NCBI GenBank assembly: GCA_021803325.1
Contig: JAJZLP010000092.1
Location: 1 to 36,297, forward strand
Direction of reading: 5' to 3'
DNA: 36,297 nucleotides
Origin: Actinomycetes bacterium
GTDB taxonomy: Bacteria > Actinomycetota > Acidimicrobiia > Acidimicrobiales > UBA8190
Shown: positions 27,435 to 35,949 of the stretch, piece by piece
Layout of the letters: each line of letters begins with the position of its first letter
How positions within the stretch are numbered: the first letter of the stretch is position 1
Program-made: the position numbers and the translations under genes
Notes under the pieces: generated by a model
What the model saw: the letters and a program-made list of their open reading frames with translations, nothing else
Database searches by the model: none
What the model was told of the DNA's origin: nothing

Positions 27435-28893
27435 CGTCCAGGGCCCGAGCCTCAGCGTGCTGCGAGGCGGCGTGGTGGACGGCACGGTCAGCGTGGTCGG
27501 CCTTTTGGGCGACGCACTGGCGGCGCTCGGACCCGACGCACGCAAAGCCGTGGCCCATGCCCGGTATGTCGCAGGCAGCGCCCGACATCTCGACGCCTGG
27601 CGACACTGGGTCGGTGAGCGGTCGGGGGCCGAAGCGGGCGCCCGGCTGGTGCCGACCATCGACATGACCGGTGACGCCGACGACTTCGCCCACCAGGTGG
27701 CCCAGCGGGCCGTCGAGGGCGGCGCCGACGTCTGCGTGCTGGCATCGGGAGACCCGGGGTTCTTCGGCATCACCCGCGCCCTGCTCCGGGTGGTGGACCG
27801 GCATCGGCTGCAGGTGATCCCGGCCCCGTCCTCCGTGGCCGTCGCCTTCGCGCGGCTGGGGCTGCCCTGGGACGACGCCGTGGTCGCATCCGCCCACGGC
27901 CGGCCGCTCGCCGACGCCGTGCGCGCCGTCCGCCTGGCCCGCAAAGCAGCTGTCTTGACCTCACCGGACAATCCGCCGCAGGCCGTCGGCCAGGCCCTGG
28001 TGGACGCCGGGCTCACCCTCGACCTGGTGGCGGTGTGCAGTCGCCTGGGCTGCGCCGACGAAAAGGTGATGGAGATCGACCTGGCCGCGCTGGCGGCAGG
28101 ACGGTTCGATCCGCTGTCGGTGGTCGTGCTCGTGGGGCCCGGCGGCCTGCAATCGGTCGGCTGGGGTGCGGGCGCCGCCCCTGACGCGGGCCACGGCGGC
28201 GGGGGAGGCACCGCCGACGGCCTCGGCACCGGCATCCCGGTCGGGCCGCTCCACGCGGCAAGCCCCGGGGAGCGCGACCGCGTGACCGACAGCCCGGCCA
28301 CCCGACCCACCGACGCCGACCGGGTCCTGGCGTGGGGCCTGCCGGAGTCCGCGTTCGCCCACCGCGGTGGCATGATCACCAAGTCCGAGGTGCGCTCCGT
28401 CGTGCTCGGCAAACTGGCGCTGCCTGCCGCCGGCGTCCTGTGGGACCTGGGTGCGGGCAGCGGATCCGTGGCTGTCGAGTGCGCGCTCGTCTGCCCAGGC
28501 CTGACCGTGTTCGCGGTGGAGCAGGACGACGACAGCGCTGCACGCGTGGCAGCCAATGCCGCCCGGTTGGGCGCCGGCGTCCACGTGGTCACGGGCCACG
28601 CGCCGGAGGCGCTCGTCGGCCTGCCCGACCCCGATCGGGTGTTCGTCGGCGGCGGCGGAACACCGGTGCTCGACGCCGCCCTGCGCCGGCTGCGACCCGG
28701 CGGCCGGGTGGTGGCGACGTTCACTGGCCTGGAGCGTGCCGCCGAGGCAGCCGATCGCCTGGGTCGTATGGCCCAGCTGTCGGTCTCCCGGGCAGCCCCG
28801 CTGCCGGGGGGCGGGTGGCGACTGGCCGGGAGCAACCCCGTGTTCGTGGCGTGGGGCCCGGTCGCCGAGGACGATGGCCCGCCGCTGGTATGA
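27427..28893 (+). CDS. cobL: Precorrin-6Y C5,15-methyltransferase (decarboxylating), CbiE-CbiT fusion
   Basis: CobL methylates C5 and C15 of precorrin-6Y and removes the acetate carboxyl at C12, using two SAM. Residues ~15-235 are the CbiE-type tetrapyrrole methylase domain, with LASGDPGFFGITRALL and the PAPSSVAVAFARLGLPWDD stretch. A Gly/Asp-rich linker (~240-295) of low complexity follows. Residues ~297-480 are the CbiT-type Rossmann methylase: GMITKSEVRSV, WDLGAGSGSVAVECA, FAVEQDD and VFVGGGG. The fused form is typical of the aerobic pathway and of actinobacteria. The product of metK supplies its cofactor. The start is ATG at 27427, overlapping the micro-ORF. Confidence 0.93.
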   Translation: MVDVQGPSLSVLRGGVVDGTVSVVGLLGDALAALGPDARKAVAHARYVAGSARHLDAWRHWVGERSGAEAGARLVPTIDMTGDADDFAHQVAQRAVEGGADVCVLASGDPGFFGITRALLRVVDRHRLQVIPAPSSVAVAFARLGLPWDDAVVASAHGRPLADAVRAVRLARKAAVLTSPDNPPQAVGQALVDAGLTLDLVAVCSRLGCADEKVMEIDLAALAAGRFDPLSVVVLVGPGGLQSVGWGAGAAPDAGHGGGGGTADGLGTGIPVGPLHAASPGERDRVTDSPATRPTDADRVLAWGLPESAFAHRGGMITKSEVRSVVLGKLALPAAGVLWDLGAGSGSVAVECALVCPGLTVFAVEQDDDSAARVAANAARLGAGVHVVTGHAPEALVGLPDPDRVFVGGGGTPVLDAALRRLRPGGRVVATFTGLERAAEAADRLGRMAQLSVSRAAPLPGGGWRLAGSNPVFVAWGPVAEDDGPPLV

Positions 28894-28929
28894 CCCCCCC
28901 AATGGCAGCCGGCCGTCACCGAGCCGACG

Positions 28930-30348
28930 TCAGCGCTGCAGGGACTTGACCTCCAGGAACTCTTCGACCCCGAACCGCCCGAGCTCTCGACCGATCCCCG
29001 ACTGCCGGTAGCCCCCGAATGGCGCACCGGGGTTGAACGAGCCGCCGTTGATGTCGACCTGGCCCGTGCGCATCCGGCGGGCCACCCGCTCGGCTCGGGC
29101 CCGATCGGCGGACCACACCCCACCCGCCAGCCCGTACACCGTGTCGTTGGCGATGCGCACCGCGTCGTCCTCGGTGTCGTACGGCAGGATCGACAGCACC
29201 GGCCCGAAGATCTCCTCCTGAGCGATCGTCATGTCGCTCGTGACCTCCGAGAACACCGTCGGCCGCACGAAGAACCCCCGATCAAGACCGTCGGGCGCTT
29301 CGGCACCACCTGTGACCAGCTTGGCACCCTGGTCGAGGCCAGCGGCGATGTAACCCCGGACGCGCTCGCGCTGGGCGGCGGACACGAGCGGCCCGAGACG
29401 CGTCGCCGCGTCGAACGGGTCACCGCAGGTGTAGCCCTCCGCTGCCGGACCGGCGAGCTCCTCCGCCTCGCCCAGGCGGTCACGCGGCACGAGCATCCGC
29501 GTCAGCGCCGAGCACGTCTGGCCCGAGTTCAGGTAGGCGGCGGCCACTCCGGCCGGCACGGCCTTCGACAGATCGGCGTCGTCGAGGATGATGTTGGCCG
29601 ACTTGCCGCCGAGCTCGAGCGCAACCCGCTTGACGGTGTCCGCAGCCAGTTGCATCACCCGCTTGCCGGCCCGCGTCGACCCCGTGAACGACACCATGTC
29701 GACCTTCGGGTGTGCGGCGATGGCCTCGCCCACCACCGGCCCAACCCCGGTGACGAGGTTGAAGACACCGGCCGGCAGCCCTACCTCGTCGATGACCTCG
29801 GCGAGCATGAAGGCCGTGAGCGGCGCCACCTCGCTCGGCTTCAGGACCACGGTGCAGCCGGCACCGAGCGCACCGGCGACTTTGGCTGCCACCTGGTGCA
29901 GCGGGTAGTTCCACGGGGTGATGGCCCCGACCACTCCGGCGGGCTCGCGCACGACGAGTGAGTTGCCGATCTCCTCCTCCCACCGCAGCTCGCCCAGCGC
30001 CTGGACAGCCATGGCGAAGTCCATGACGGGCAGGCCGGCCTGCACCAAGGTGGCCAGCATCAACGGCATGCCGACCTCCTCCGCCACGGTCCGGGCGATC
30101 TCGTCCGTGCGGGCGGCCAGCGCGTCCTGGATACGGCTGAGGAACTTCCCCCGCTCGTCGGCAGGCACTGCCGCCCATCCCTCGAACGCTGCGGCTGCCG
30201 CGCGTGCCGCGGCGTCGACGTCGTCGGCGGTCCCCTCGGGGACGGACGCCATCACCTCTTCAGTGGTCGAGTTCACGACTTGGAGCGTGCCTGTGCCCGA
30301 GGAGGGCACCCACGATCCACCGATGTAGAGCTTGTCTCGCACCTGCAT
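28930..30348 (-). CDS. NAD(P)-dependent aldehyde dehydrogenase
   Basis: A 472-residue aldehyde dehydrogenase with intact active site: Asn146 in TPWNYP, Glu245 in [10 protein letters not shown] and catalytic Cys279 in [10 protein letters not shown]. The cofactor-binding [11 protein letters not shown] and the C-terminal [20 protein letters not shown] region are present. It belongs to the broad family that oxidises aliphatic or aromatic aldehydes to acids; the substrate is not evident. The start is ATG at 30348 with GGAGG six bases upstream. It converges with cobL, whose end is 36 bp away, and lies downstream of a diguanylate cyclase gene on the same strand, separated by ~400 bp of repeats, so it is probably transcribed alone. 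Confidence 0.93.
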   Translation of the reverse strand: MQVRDKLYIGGSWVPSSGTGTLQVVNSTTEEVMASVPEGTADDVDAAARAAAAAFEGWAAVPADERGKFLSRIQDALAARTDEIARTVAEEVGMPLMLATLVQAGLPVMDFAMAVQALGELRWEEEIGNSLVVREPAGVVGAITPWNYPLHQVAAKVAGALGAGCTVVLKPSEVAPLTAFMLAEVIDEVGLPAGVFNLVTGVGPVVGEAIAAHPKVDMVSFTGSTRAGKRVMQLAADTVKRVALELGGKSANIILDDADLSKAVPAGVAAAYLNSGQTCSALTRMLVPRDRLGEAEELAGPAAEGYTCGDPFDAATRLGPLVSAAQRERVRGYIAAGLDQGAKLVTGGAEAPDGLDRGFFVRPTVFSEVTSDMTIAQEEIFGPVLSILPYDTEDDAVRIANDTVYGLAGGVWSADRARAERVARRMRTGQVDINGGSFNPGAPFGGYRQSGIGRELGRFGVEEFLEVKSLQR

Positions 30349-30631
30349 GGCGACCTCCCTCGTGCCGTCAGGCCGGCGCCGCCATGCGACCGGCCGACCC
30401 TCCGCGCAACCCCGACAGACGACCGCACGCACCAGCCGGCCCCCACGCACCACCATACGCCCGCCGGCACGACCACCACAGCCGCAGGCCGCTGCTGGGC
30501 CGCAGAGCCACCACGGTCGCCGACCGGCACTGGACGGATGGGACCACCAGGCCCTCGACGACCACTGGACCGGCGACCATGCCACCGTCGCCGGACACTG
30601 CTGGATCAGCGCTCCTGGATGGGCGCTCCTG

Positions 30632-30771
30632 CATGGGCGCCATTCGATGGCCGCTACTCGATCACCGCTCCTGGACGGGCGCTACCGGATCACCGCTCCT
30701 GCACGGGCGCTACCGGATCACCGCTCCTGGATGGGCGCTACTGGATCACCGCTCCTGGACGGGCGGGACCG
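30632..30771. repeat. 28-bp tandem repeat between the cyclase gene and the aldehyde dehydrogenase gene
   Basis: The string gatcaccgctcctg recurs at 30660, 30688, 30716 and 30744, a strict 28-bp period; a diverged copy precedes it. The array runs into the last codons of the cyclase gene. The period is not a multiple of three, arguing against a coding role. The rest of 30349-30631 shows no gene; it is GC-rich and partly repetitive. Confidence 0.9.
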
Positions 30772-33133
30772 CCACGGGATCGGTCGGATCACCACTGCCG
30801 TCGACCACCACCCGGTCGCGCCCCAACGCCTTCGCCGTGTAGCACGCGGCGTCGGCGCGCCGGAGCACGTCTTCGAGGCGATCGCCCGGCCGCCATTGCG
30901 CCACGCCGGCCGAGAACGTGACGACGACCCGATCCGGACCGTGCGTCGCTCCGTTCGCCGCACCGGACGCCGCCGGGCTCGCCAGGTCGAACGCCGGGTC
31001 ATGAGCCTGACCGCCGAACGCCGGACCCGCCGGCTTGAAGAGCCCGAACGCCGGGACCGGGCCCACAGCGGACCGGTCGCGCCGCAGATGCTCCAAGAGC
31101 ATCGCACCCTGCGCCGGATCTGCACCCGGGAGCAGCAGGCACAGCTCCTCACCACCGAAGCGCGCAGCGAGATCCTCGCCGCGCAGAACCGATCGGACCA
31201 GGGTGGCGACCTCGCGCAGCACGCCGTCGCCCGCCAGGTGGCCATGCATGTCGTTGAACCGCTTGAAGTTGTCGAGATCGATCATCACCACCGACAGCGG
31301 CCGCTTGGAGCGGGCACACGACGCCGCTATCTGGGGGAACCGCTCGTAGAGCGCTCGGCGGTTGCACAGGCCGGTGAGGGGGTCGACCCGAGACTGGGAG
31401 TACAGCTCGTCGGTCATCTCCTCCACCTTGTGGTGCAGCTTCCTCGTTTCGCGCACGCCCGCGTAGTGCCGGGAACTTCCGAAGAGGACCATCAGCCCGA
31501 GCACGGCGAGCATGGCGATGCGAACAACACCAGCGGGATCGGAGACGAGGAATTGGACGACGAGGGCCAGCGCTCCGAGCGCCACCACGGCCGGCACCAC
31601 GTCCCAGCGGCGCAGCTGCTCGCTGGGCCCGAGCCGGCCGAAACCGACGATCAGCCGGCGCCGCTCCACCAACGGCAGGAGCAGGAAGAACCCGAAATTG
31701 ATCGACGCCGCAGCGATGAACGGCGGTGCCGGCAGCCGGTAGCCCGACAGTGCCATCGCCAGCTGTGCCCACGCGTCAGCAGTCGACACGACGAGCAACG
31801 TCACCAGCCACCACACGATCCTCCGGTTCGCCTGGGCGACTCGGACCATCAGCATGATCGCCGCGCAGATCTGGCCGGGGAGGACCACCGCCAGGAACAC
31901 CAGGGGGAGCGTGAGCCACAGCACCGCCATGTGGTCGCCCAGCACGGGCGCCAGCGCCACCATCGGCGGCGAGGCCAGCACCACCACCAGGGCGACAAGG
32001 TCGAGCGCGTCGACCGACATCGCCCGCAGCCCCGTGGTGTCGCTCAGGAGCTTCACCGCCACGGCGCACCAGAACGCGGCGGCGGCGATGCCGAAGGCAG
32101 CGTCCACCGGCTGCAACGCCCCGAGCGCCGAGGCCACCGCATGGATCTTCCCGGGGACGAGCGTGGAGCCGAACACGAGGGCCGGTCCGCTTACGACGAC
32201 GGCAGCCATGGCCAGGTCGACGGCCAGCTCCGAGCGGTCTCGGCCACCTACGCCATGGCGGACCGTGTCCTGCACCACCAAGCCCCATGCCACGATAGCG
32301 ACGGCACCGAACCCTACAGCCACCGCGCGCGCTGTGTTCCACGAGACAGATCCCACAGGCTGATCAGCCAACCACCTCGCGATCAAGATGGCGGCGGCCA
32401 TGTAGCCATAGACGAAGAAGCAGCGCAGGCCGTAGAGGAAGAGCCACCACATCTCGCGCTGCCCTGGGTGGCTGCGACGCACCAGCAGCCGGGAGATGCC
32501 CAGTCCAGGTATGGTGAACAGCCCGGCCGACAGCACCACGTCGACCATGAAGGGCAGTCCCGTGTGCACGGTCGCCACCAGGACCACGGCGGCAACGGAG
32601 GCCACGGCCCACCACACCACGGCGACCGTGCGCCACAACGCGGGAAAGACGAACTGTTCGGTCCGCTCGCTGTCCTCACCCAGGTCCAGCTCCGGACGCA
32701 TCGGCAGGACCACGTCGAGCACACCCCGGTGCGCCACCGGAGGAGGCTCGACCTCCCTCGACACCCGGGTCGACGAGGAGCCGCTGGTCTCCAGCCGCGA
32801 TGGTTCCACCGGAGCTGCACCGGCGACCGGACAGGCGTCTACGACCACCGCATCAGACGCAGGTGTCGGCGTTGTGTGCGACGGGGACGGAGACGGGCAC
32901 GGGGCCTGCAACGGCAACTGCGACAAGAACTGGGACGGCGACGCGGACGGCGACGCGGACGGCGACGGGAACGGCGACTCGAACGGCGACGCGGACGGCG
33001 ACGGGAACGGCGACTCGAACGGCGACTCGAACGGCGACTCCGGCGGAGTCTTCTCATACCTTGGCTGCCTGGTCCCGCCCTCGCCGGCTTCCGCCTGTCC
33101 GAGTGGCGCGCCCGCCTGTTCCGAGGCCCTCAT
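30746..33133 (-). CDS. Membrane-bound diguanylate cyclase (GGDEF domain)
   Basis: A 795-residue protein expected to make cyclic di-GMP. Residues 1-~160 are cytoplasmic and low complexity, with Ser-Pro-Phe-Glu repeats. About twelve hydrophobic segments follow (~165-560), unlike a named sensor domain I can place. A short helix (HHKVEEMTDELY) leads to the GGDEF domain (~581-795): DPLTGLCNRRAL, IDLDNFKRFNDMHGH and the active GGEEL at 660-664. RGED at 651-654, five residues before it, is the RxxD product-inhibition site. About 45 Gly/Ala-rich residues (~688-733) interrupt the domain before VTFSAGVAQW. It is probably active and feedback-controlled. The signal sensed is unknown. The start is ATG at 33133. 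Confidence 0.9.
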   Translation of the reverse strand: MRASEQAGAPLGQAEAGEGGTRQPRYEKTPPESPFESPFESPFPSPSASPFESPFPSPSASPSASPSQFLSQLPLQAPCPSPSPSHTTPTPASDAVVVDACPVAGAAPVEPSRLETSGSSSTRVSREVEPPPVAHRGVLDVVLPMRPELDLGEDSERTEQFVFPALWRTVAVVWWAVASVAAVVLVATVHTGLPFMVDVVLSAGLFTIPGLGISRLLVRRSHPGQREMWWLFLYGLRCFFVYGYMAAAILIARWLADQPVGSVSWNTARAVAVGFGAVAIVAWGLVVQDTVRHGVGGRDRSELAVDLAMAAVVVSGPALVFGSTLVPGKIHAVASALGALQPVDAAFGIAAAAFWCAVAVKLLSDTTGLRAMSVDALDLVALVVVLASPPMVALAPVLGDHMAVLWLTLPLVFLAVVLPGQICAAIMLMVRVAQANRRIVWWLVTLLVVSTADAWAQLAMALSGYRLPAPPFIAAASINFGFFLLLPLVERRRLIVGFGRLGPSEQLRRWDVVPAVVALGALALVVQFLVSDPAGVVRIAMLAVLGLMVLFGSSRHYAGVRETRKLHHKVEEMTDELYSQSRVDPLTGLCNRRALYERFPQIAASCARSKRPLSVVMIDLDNFKRFNDMHGHLAGDGVLREVATLVRSVLRGEDLAARFGGEELCLLLPGADPAQGAMLLEHLRRDRSAVGPVPAFGLFKPAGPAFGGQAHDPAFDLASPAASGAANGATHGPDRVVVTFSAGVAQWRPGDRLEDVLRRADAACYTAKALGRDRVVVDGSGDPTDPVAVPPVQER
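32934..33045. repeat. 6/12-bp tandem repeats in the cyclase gene 5' region
   Basis: Units gacggcgacgcg, gacgggaacggc and gactcgaacggc alternate over ~110 bp. On the minus strand they encode SPSASPFESPF-like repeats in the cyclase N-terminus, in frame. Confidence 0.85.
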
Positions 33134-33360
33134 CGCCTTCGGATCCTCACCATCGGACCGCTCCCCCGTTCGCGCCGTACGTCGTCTTCGGGCGCACGCG
33201 CCGACGTTCGGCTGCCACGCTGCTCACCGACGACAGCGCCATCCAATCTGACATCGGCGGACATCGGAAGATCCTGAAGGCCGAAGGCGGCACGCCACCG
33301 TGGCCGGGACCAACCATCGTTGGGACCTGCTTCGTCCCCCCGCCGGAACCCGGGACAGCC

Positions 33361-33552
33361 GTTGCCGGCCCCGGTTCTGACCTGCCGCGAGTCCCGGGGG
33401 CAGCTGGTAGCGGCCCAGGCTCCATCCTCCGCCAGAACCGGGGTCAGCCGTTGCCGGCCCCGGTTCTGACCTGCCGCGAGTCCCGGGGGCAGCTGGTAGC
33501 GGCCCAGGCTCCATCCTCCGCCAGAACCGGAGTCAGCCGTTGCCGGCCCCGG
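33361..33552. repeat. 89-bp direct repeat containing an 11-bp inverted repeat
   Basis: gttgccggccccggttctga starts copies at 33361, 33450 and (partial, 14 bp) 33539; the two full copies differ by single bases. CAGAACCGGGG at the end of a unit and CCCCGGTTCTG at the start of the next form a perfect 11-bp inverted repeat with a 14-base loop across the junction. It fills the space after the metal-receptor gene. In 33134-33360 I see no gene. Confidence 0.9.
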
Positions 33553-33587
33553 ACCCCCCGGCACCACATCCGGCCTGCAACTCGACG

Positions 33588-33621
33588 CCACCGCCACCGC
33601 CACCGCCACCGCCACCGCCAG
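33588..33621. repeat. gccacc hexanucleotide repeat
   Basis: About five to six tandem copies of a 6-bp unit (gccacc) lie 17 bp beyond the 3' end of the metal-receptor gene. A simple slippage-prone tract. Confidence 0.8.
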
Positions 33622-33637
33622 GCTGCACGGCTGATCC

Positions 33638-34318
33638 TCATGCTCCGATGCGCTCGGCCAGTACAGCCAGCCTGGCCAGTGCCGGCCCCGTGCGGATCCC
33701 CCACCAGAACAGGTCTTTGCCCTCCTGGAGCACGACAGGCGCCACCACCTCGAGCTCCGTCCGGTGCCGCTCGCTGAACGGGTAGGGCTCGCTCGGGGCA
33801 AGGACCAGGTCCGCGCCGAGGGCGGCCATCTCGTCCAGCTCGACCTGCGGGTACGGCCCGGACCCGGACGGGGAGCGCAGCGCCAGACCCACATGCGCCA
33901 ACATGGACTCCCCATACGTCGGACGACCCAGCAGCATCCAGGGCCGGCGCCAGATCGGCACAACCACGGACGCCCGCGTGGGCATGGCTGCTCCGAGCAG
34001 CGGCGGGTCCCACGTGATCCCGATGCGGCGAGCGAACCCCGGAAGCTGGCGAGCGACGTCATCGACGCAGCGGATGGCCAGGACGTGCACTGGCACGCCC
34101 GCTGCCACCAAGGCATCGTGGTCCTCCCGGCGGTTCTCCTCCTCGTCCAACACCACCAGGTCGGGTGCCAGGCGAACGATGGCCTCGACATCGGGGTTCT
34201 TGGTGCCGCCAACCGTCGGGATCCCGGGCTGCTCGCAGAACCTCGTGCAGGCGACCGGCGGGACACCCCAGGCGATCAGCGTCTCGGTGGCGGAGGGAAC
34301 CAGGCTGACGATCCGCAC
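33638..34318 (-). CDS. BtuF-like helical-backbone metal receptor protein without signal peptide
   Basis: The N-terminus VRIVSLVPSATETLIAWG is the classic opening of cobalamin/iron-siderophore binding (class III) proteins, followed by CTRFCEQP, KNPDVEAIVRLAPDLVVLDEE and a second lobe with YGESMLAHVGLAL and the LVLAPSEPYPFSERH stretch. The 226 residues start at GTG 34318 without any signal peptide or lipobox, so the protein should stay in the cytoplasm, unlike transport BtuF. No ABC permease or ATPase is adjacent. The cob genes in the window make corrinoid binding a reasonable guess, but it is only inference. GATAAT ends six bases before the GTG, suggesting a leaderless transcript. Confidence 0.82.
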   Translation of the reverse strand: MRIVSLVPSATETLIAWGVPPVACTRFCEQPGIPTVGGTKNPDVEAIVRLAPDLVVLDEEENRREDHDALVAAGVPVHVLAIRCVDDVARQLPGFARRIGITWDPPLLGAAMPTRASVVVPIWRRPWMLLGRPTYGESMLAHVGLALRSPSGSGPYPQVELDEMAALGADLVLAPSEPYPFSERHRTELEVVAPVVLQEGKDLFWWGIRTGPALARLAVLAERIGA

Positions 34319-34330
34319 GAACCGATTATC
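34319..34330 (-). promoter_or_regulatory. Candidate -10 element of a leaderless transcript
   Basis: GATAAT at 34330-34325 (five of six bases of TATAAT), then six bases, then the GTG start of the metal-receptor gene. In such GC-rich DNA this AT-rich hexamer stands out. No clear -35. Confidence 0.5.
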
Positions 34331-34479
34331 CCCGACCGGCGTCCTCCCCTTGCCCTCGGCCGCTGTGGAGCGCCGGAGCCACGCTGTCCCGGCACCACGC
34401 CAGTGGCGCTCCGCCGCTGATCGATCGACCATCCGCCGGTCGACCGCCACCTCGCCGCAGCCCATCGCGGTAGACGGCC

Positions 34480-34523
34480 GCCGATCGCCGGACGGAGCGG
34501 GTGCTCAACATCCGGCGATCGGC
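34480..34523. terminator. 13-bp stem hairpin between the secreted-protein gene and the metal-receptor gene
   Basis: GCCGATCGCCGGA (34480-34492) and TCCGGCGATCGGC (34511-34523) are perfect inverted copies around an 18-base loop. It lies 44 bp after the stop of the secreted-protein gene and 162 bp before the next start. There is no T-run, so it may be an atypical GC-rich terminator or a protein-binding site. The rest of 34331-34566 shows no gene. Confidence 0.5.
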
Positions 34524-34566
34524 AGCCGCGCCAACGCCCTTTGGCAAGCGCTCTATCCAGGCCCGA

Positions 34567-35571
34567 TCAGGGGATCGACGGCAATCCGGGCAGTCCAGCC
34601 GGAGGCTGGACGCAGATGCCGAGGCCGGACGTCGTGCTCCCGGTGATCGTCATGCTTCCACCTGCGAGCGAACCCGTGGTGATGGTGCTGGCCCCACCCG
34701 GCAGTGGTGACGCCGGCGGAGCCGGCGTGTGCACGCAGGTCGGCTGTGCCGTGGTCCCTCCCGAGCTGCCGGGCAGGCCCGGCAGACCACCACTCGGCAG
34801 GCTCGGCAGACCACCACTCGGCAGACCCGGCAGACCGCCACTCGGCAAGCCCGGCAGACCACCACTCGGCAAGCCACCACTCGGGCTGCTGAAGCACAGC
34901 TCAGCGCCCCTGCTGCTGCTGGCGCTCACCGAACCACCGAAACCAGCCACAGTGAGGCTGCCCCCACCCTGCGCCGATACCGGCAGCGGCGACGACGGAG
35001 GAGCTGGCGTCTGCACACAGGTCGGCTGCGCCGTGGTCCCTCCCGAGCTGCCGGGCAGGCCCGGCAGACCACCACTCGGCAGGCCGCCACTCGGCAGGCT
35101 CGGCAGACCACCACTCGGCAGACCCGGCAAGCCGCCACTCGGCAGACCCGGCAGGCCGCCACTCGGCAGGCTCGGCAGGCCGCCACTCGGCAGACCACCA
35201 CTCGGCAGGCTCGGCAGACCGCCACTCGGCAGACCACCACTCGGCAGGCTCGGCAGACCACCACTCGGCAGGCTCGGCAGACCACCACTCGGGCTGCTGA
35301 AGCACAGCTCAGCGCCCTTGCTGCTGCTGGCGCTCACCGAGCCACCGAAACCACCTACAGTGAGGCTGCCCCCACCCTGCGCCGATACCGGCAGCGGCGA
35401 CGACGGAGGAGCCGGCGTCTGCACACAGGCATGCGACGGAACCGGCGATGTTGCAGACACTGTGGCAGCAGTCAACGGCGCCGCTGCAAACGCCCCACCA
35501 GCGAAGAGGGCGATTGCCGCGGCTCCGGTACTCCCCGCCAGCACACTGGCACCTCGCTTCATCGAAGCCAT
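34567..35571 (-). CDS. Secreted modular protein with three paired-cysteine modules and GLPS-repeat linkers
   Basis: A 334-residue protein of no family I recognise. Residues 1-~30 (basic MKRG, hydrophobic core, AFAA) form a signal peptide. Three modules start at Cys49, Cys185 and Cys279; each has a second Cys exactly 41 positions later (90, 226, 320). Modules 1 and 2 are nearly identical (CVQTPAPPSSPLPVSAQGGG then SLTV-like strand and SVSASSS); module 3 is diverged. Linkers of ~94 and ~52 residues consist of GGLPS and GGLPSLPS repeats. There is no LPxTG or C-terminal anchor; it ends LPGLPSIP. The paired cysteines suggest one disulfide per module outside the cell. The start is ATG at 35571 with AAAGGA ten bases upstream; ATG at 35562 is possible. 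Confidence 0.82.
   Translation of the reverse strand: MASMKRGASVLAGSTGAAAIALFAGGAFAAAPLTAATVSATSPVPSHACVQTPAPPSSPLPVSAQGGGSLTVGGFGGSVSASSSKGAELCFSSPSGGLPSLPSGGLPSLPSGGLPSGGLPSLPSGGLPSGGLPSLPSGGLPGLPSGGLPGLPSGGLPSLPSGGLPSGGLPGLPGSSGGTTAQPTCVQTPAPPSSPLPVSAQGGGSLTVAGFGGSVSASSSRGAELCFSSPSGGLPSGGLPGLPSGGLPGLPSGGLPSLPSGGLPGLPGSSGGTTAQPTCVHTPAPPASPLPGGASTITTGSLAGGSMTITGSTTSGLGICVQPPAGLPGLPSIP
34770..35290. repeat. 15/24-bp tandem repeats and 408-bp duplication in the secreted-protein gene
   Basis: Units such as accactcggcaggctcggcag and the shorter ccgccactcggcag encode the linkers. The segment beginning gggctgctgaagcacagc occurs at 34883 and 35291, 408 bp (136 codons) apart, showing a recent duplication of module plus linker. 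Confidence 0.9.
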
Positions 35572-35598
35572 GTCCTTAACGTCCTTTCGTCCCGTACC

Positions 35599-35614
35599 AC
35601 CGGAAGCTTCCGGT
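35599..35614. promoter_or_regulatory. Perfect 16-bp palindrome upstream of the secreted-protein gene
   Basis: ACCGGAAGCTTCCGGT is fully self-complementary and lies 27 bp before the start codon at 35571. It could be an operator or a structure in the 5' leader. No regulator gene is adjacent. Confidence 0.45.
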
Positions 35615-35945
35615 CGCACTCCACCCGTGACATCTGCCCCCGGTGTTGGCCGGACAGCGTCCGGCAGGGTGGAGAACTGTCGGGAGGGTCAGACCTTGCG
35701 GCTCACGACGCAGATCGACGGTGATCCCACCCACCGGCTCCGAGCCCGGTGCACGCAGCAAGCCGACCCAGATGTCCGCGCCTTCGAGGCACTTGTCGGG
35801 CCGCTTCCACGGGCTCGTCGGCCCCCGGTCAGACCAGCGGCCGGCTGGGCGCTCAGAGGAGCGTGGGCAACCACGATGACAGAGCACGCCACACGAGGTC
35901 GACTGGGCGTTGACGGTGCTTGGCGATGAGTCGCATGCAGAGCCC
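35615..35945. other. No recognisable gene
   Basis: Open frames exist on both strands as expected from base composition, but none shows a known family, a good ribosome site or a signal peptide. Part of it should be the promoter region of the secreted-protein gene; I find no convincing -35/-10 pair. Confidence 0.5.
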
Positions 35946-35949
35946 GCCC

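Noticed and set aside
30632..30771. CRISPR-like 28-bp repeat
   Set aside because: The repeat length fits a CRISPR repeat, but units are directly adjacent with no spacers.
30332..33277. Plus-strand frame of ~980 codons opposite the diguanylate cyclase
   Set aside because: His/Arg/Gln-rich shadow of a well-supported GGDEF gene.
34541..35929. Plus-strand frame with GRPPLGRLGRPPLGR repeats
   Set aside because: It is the complement of the linker repeats of the secreted protein, which has a signal peptide and ribosome site on the minus strand.
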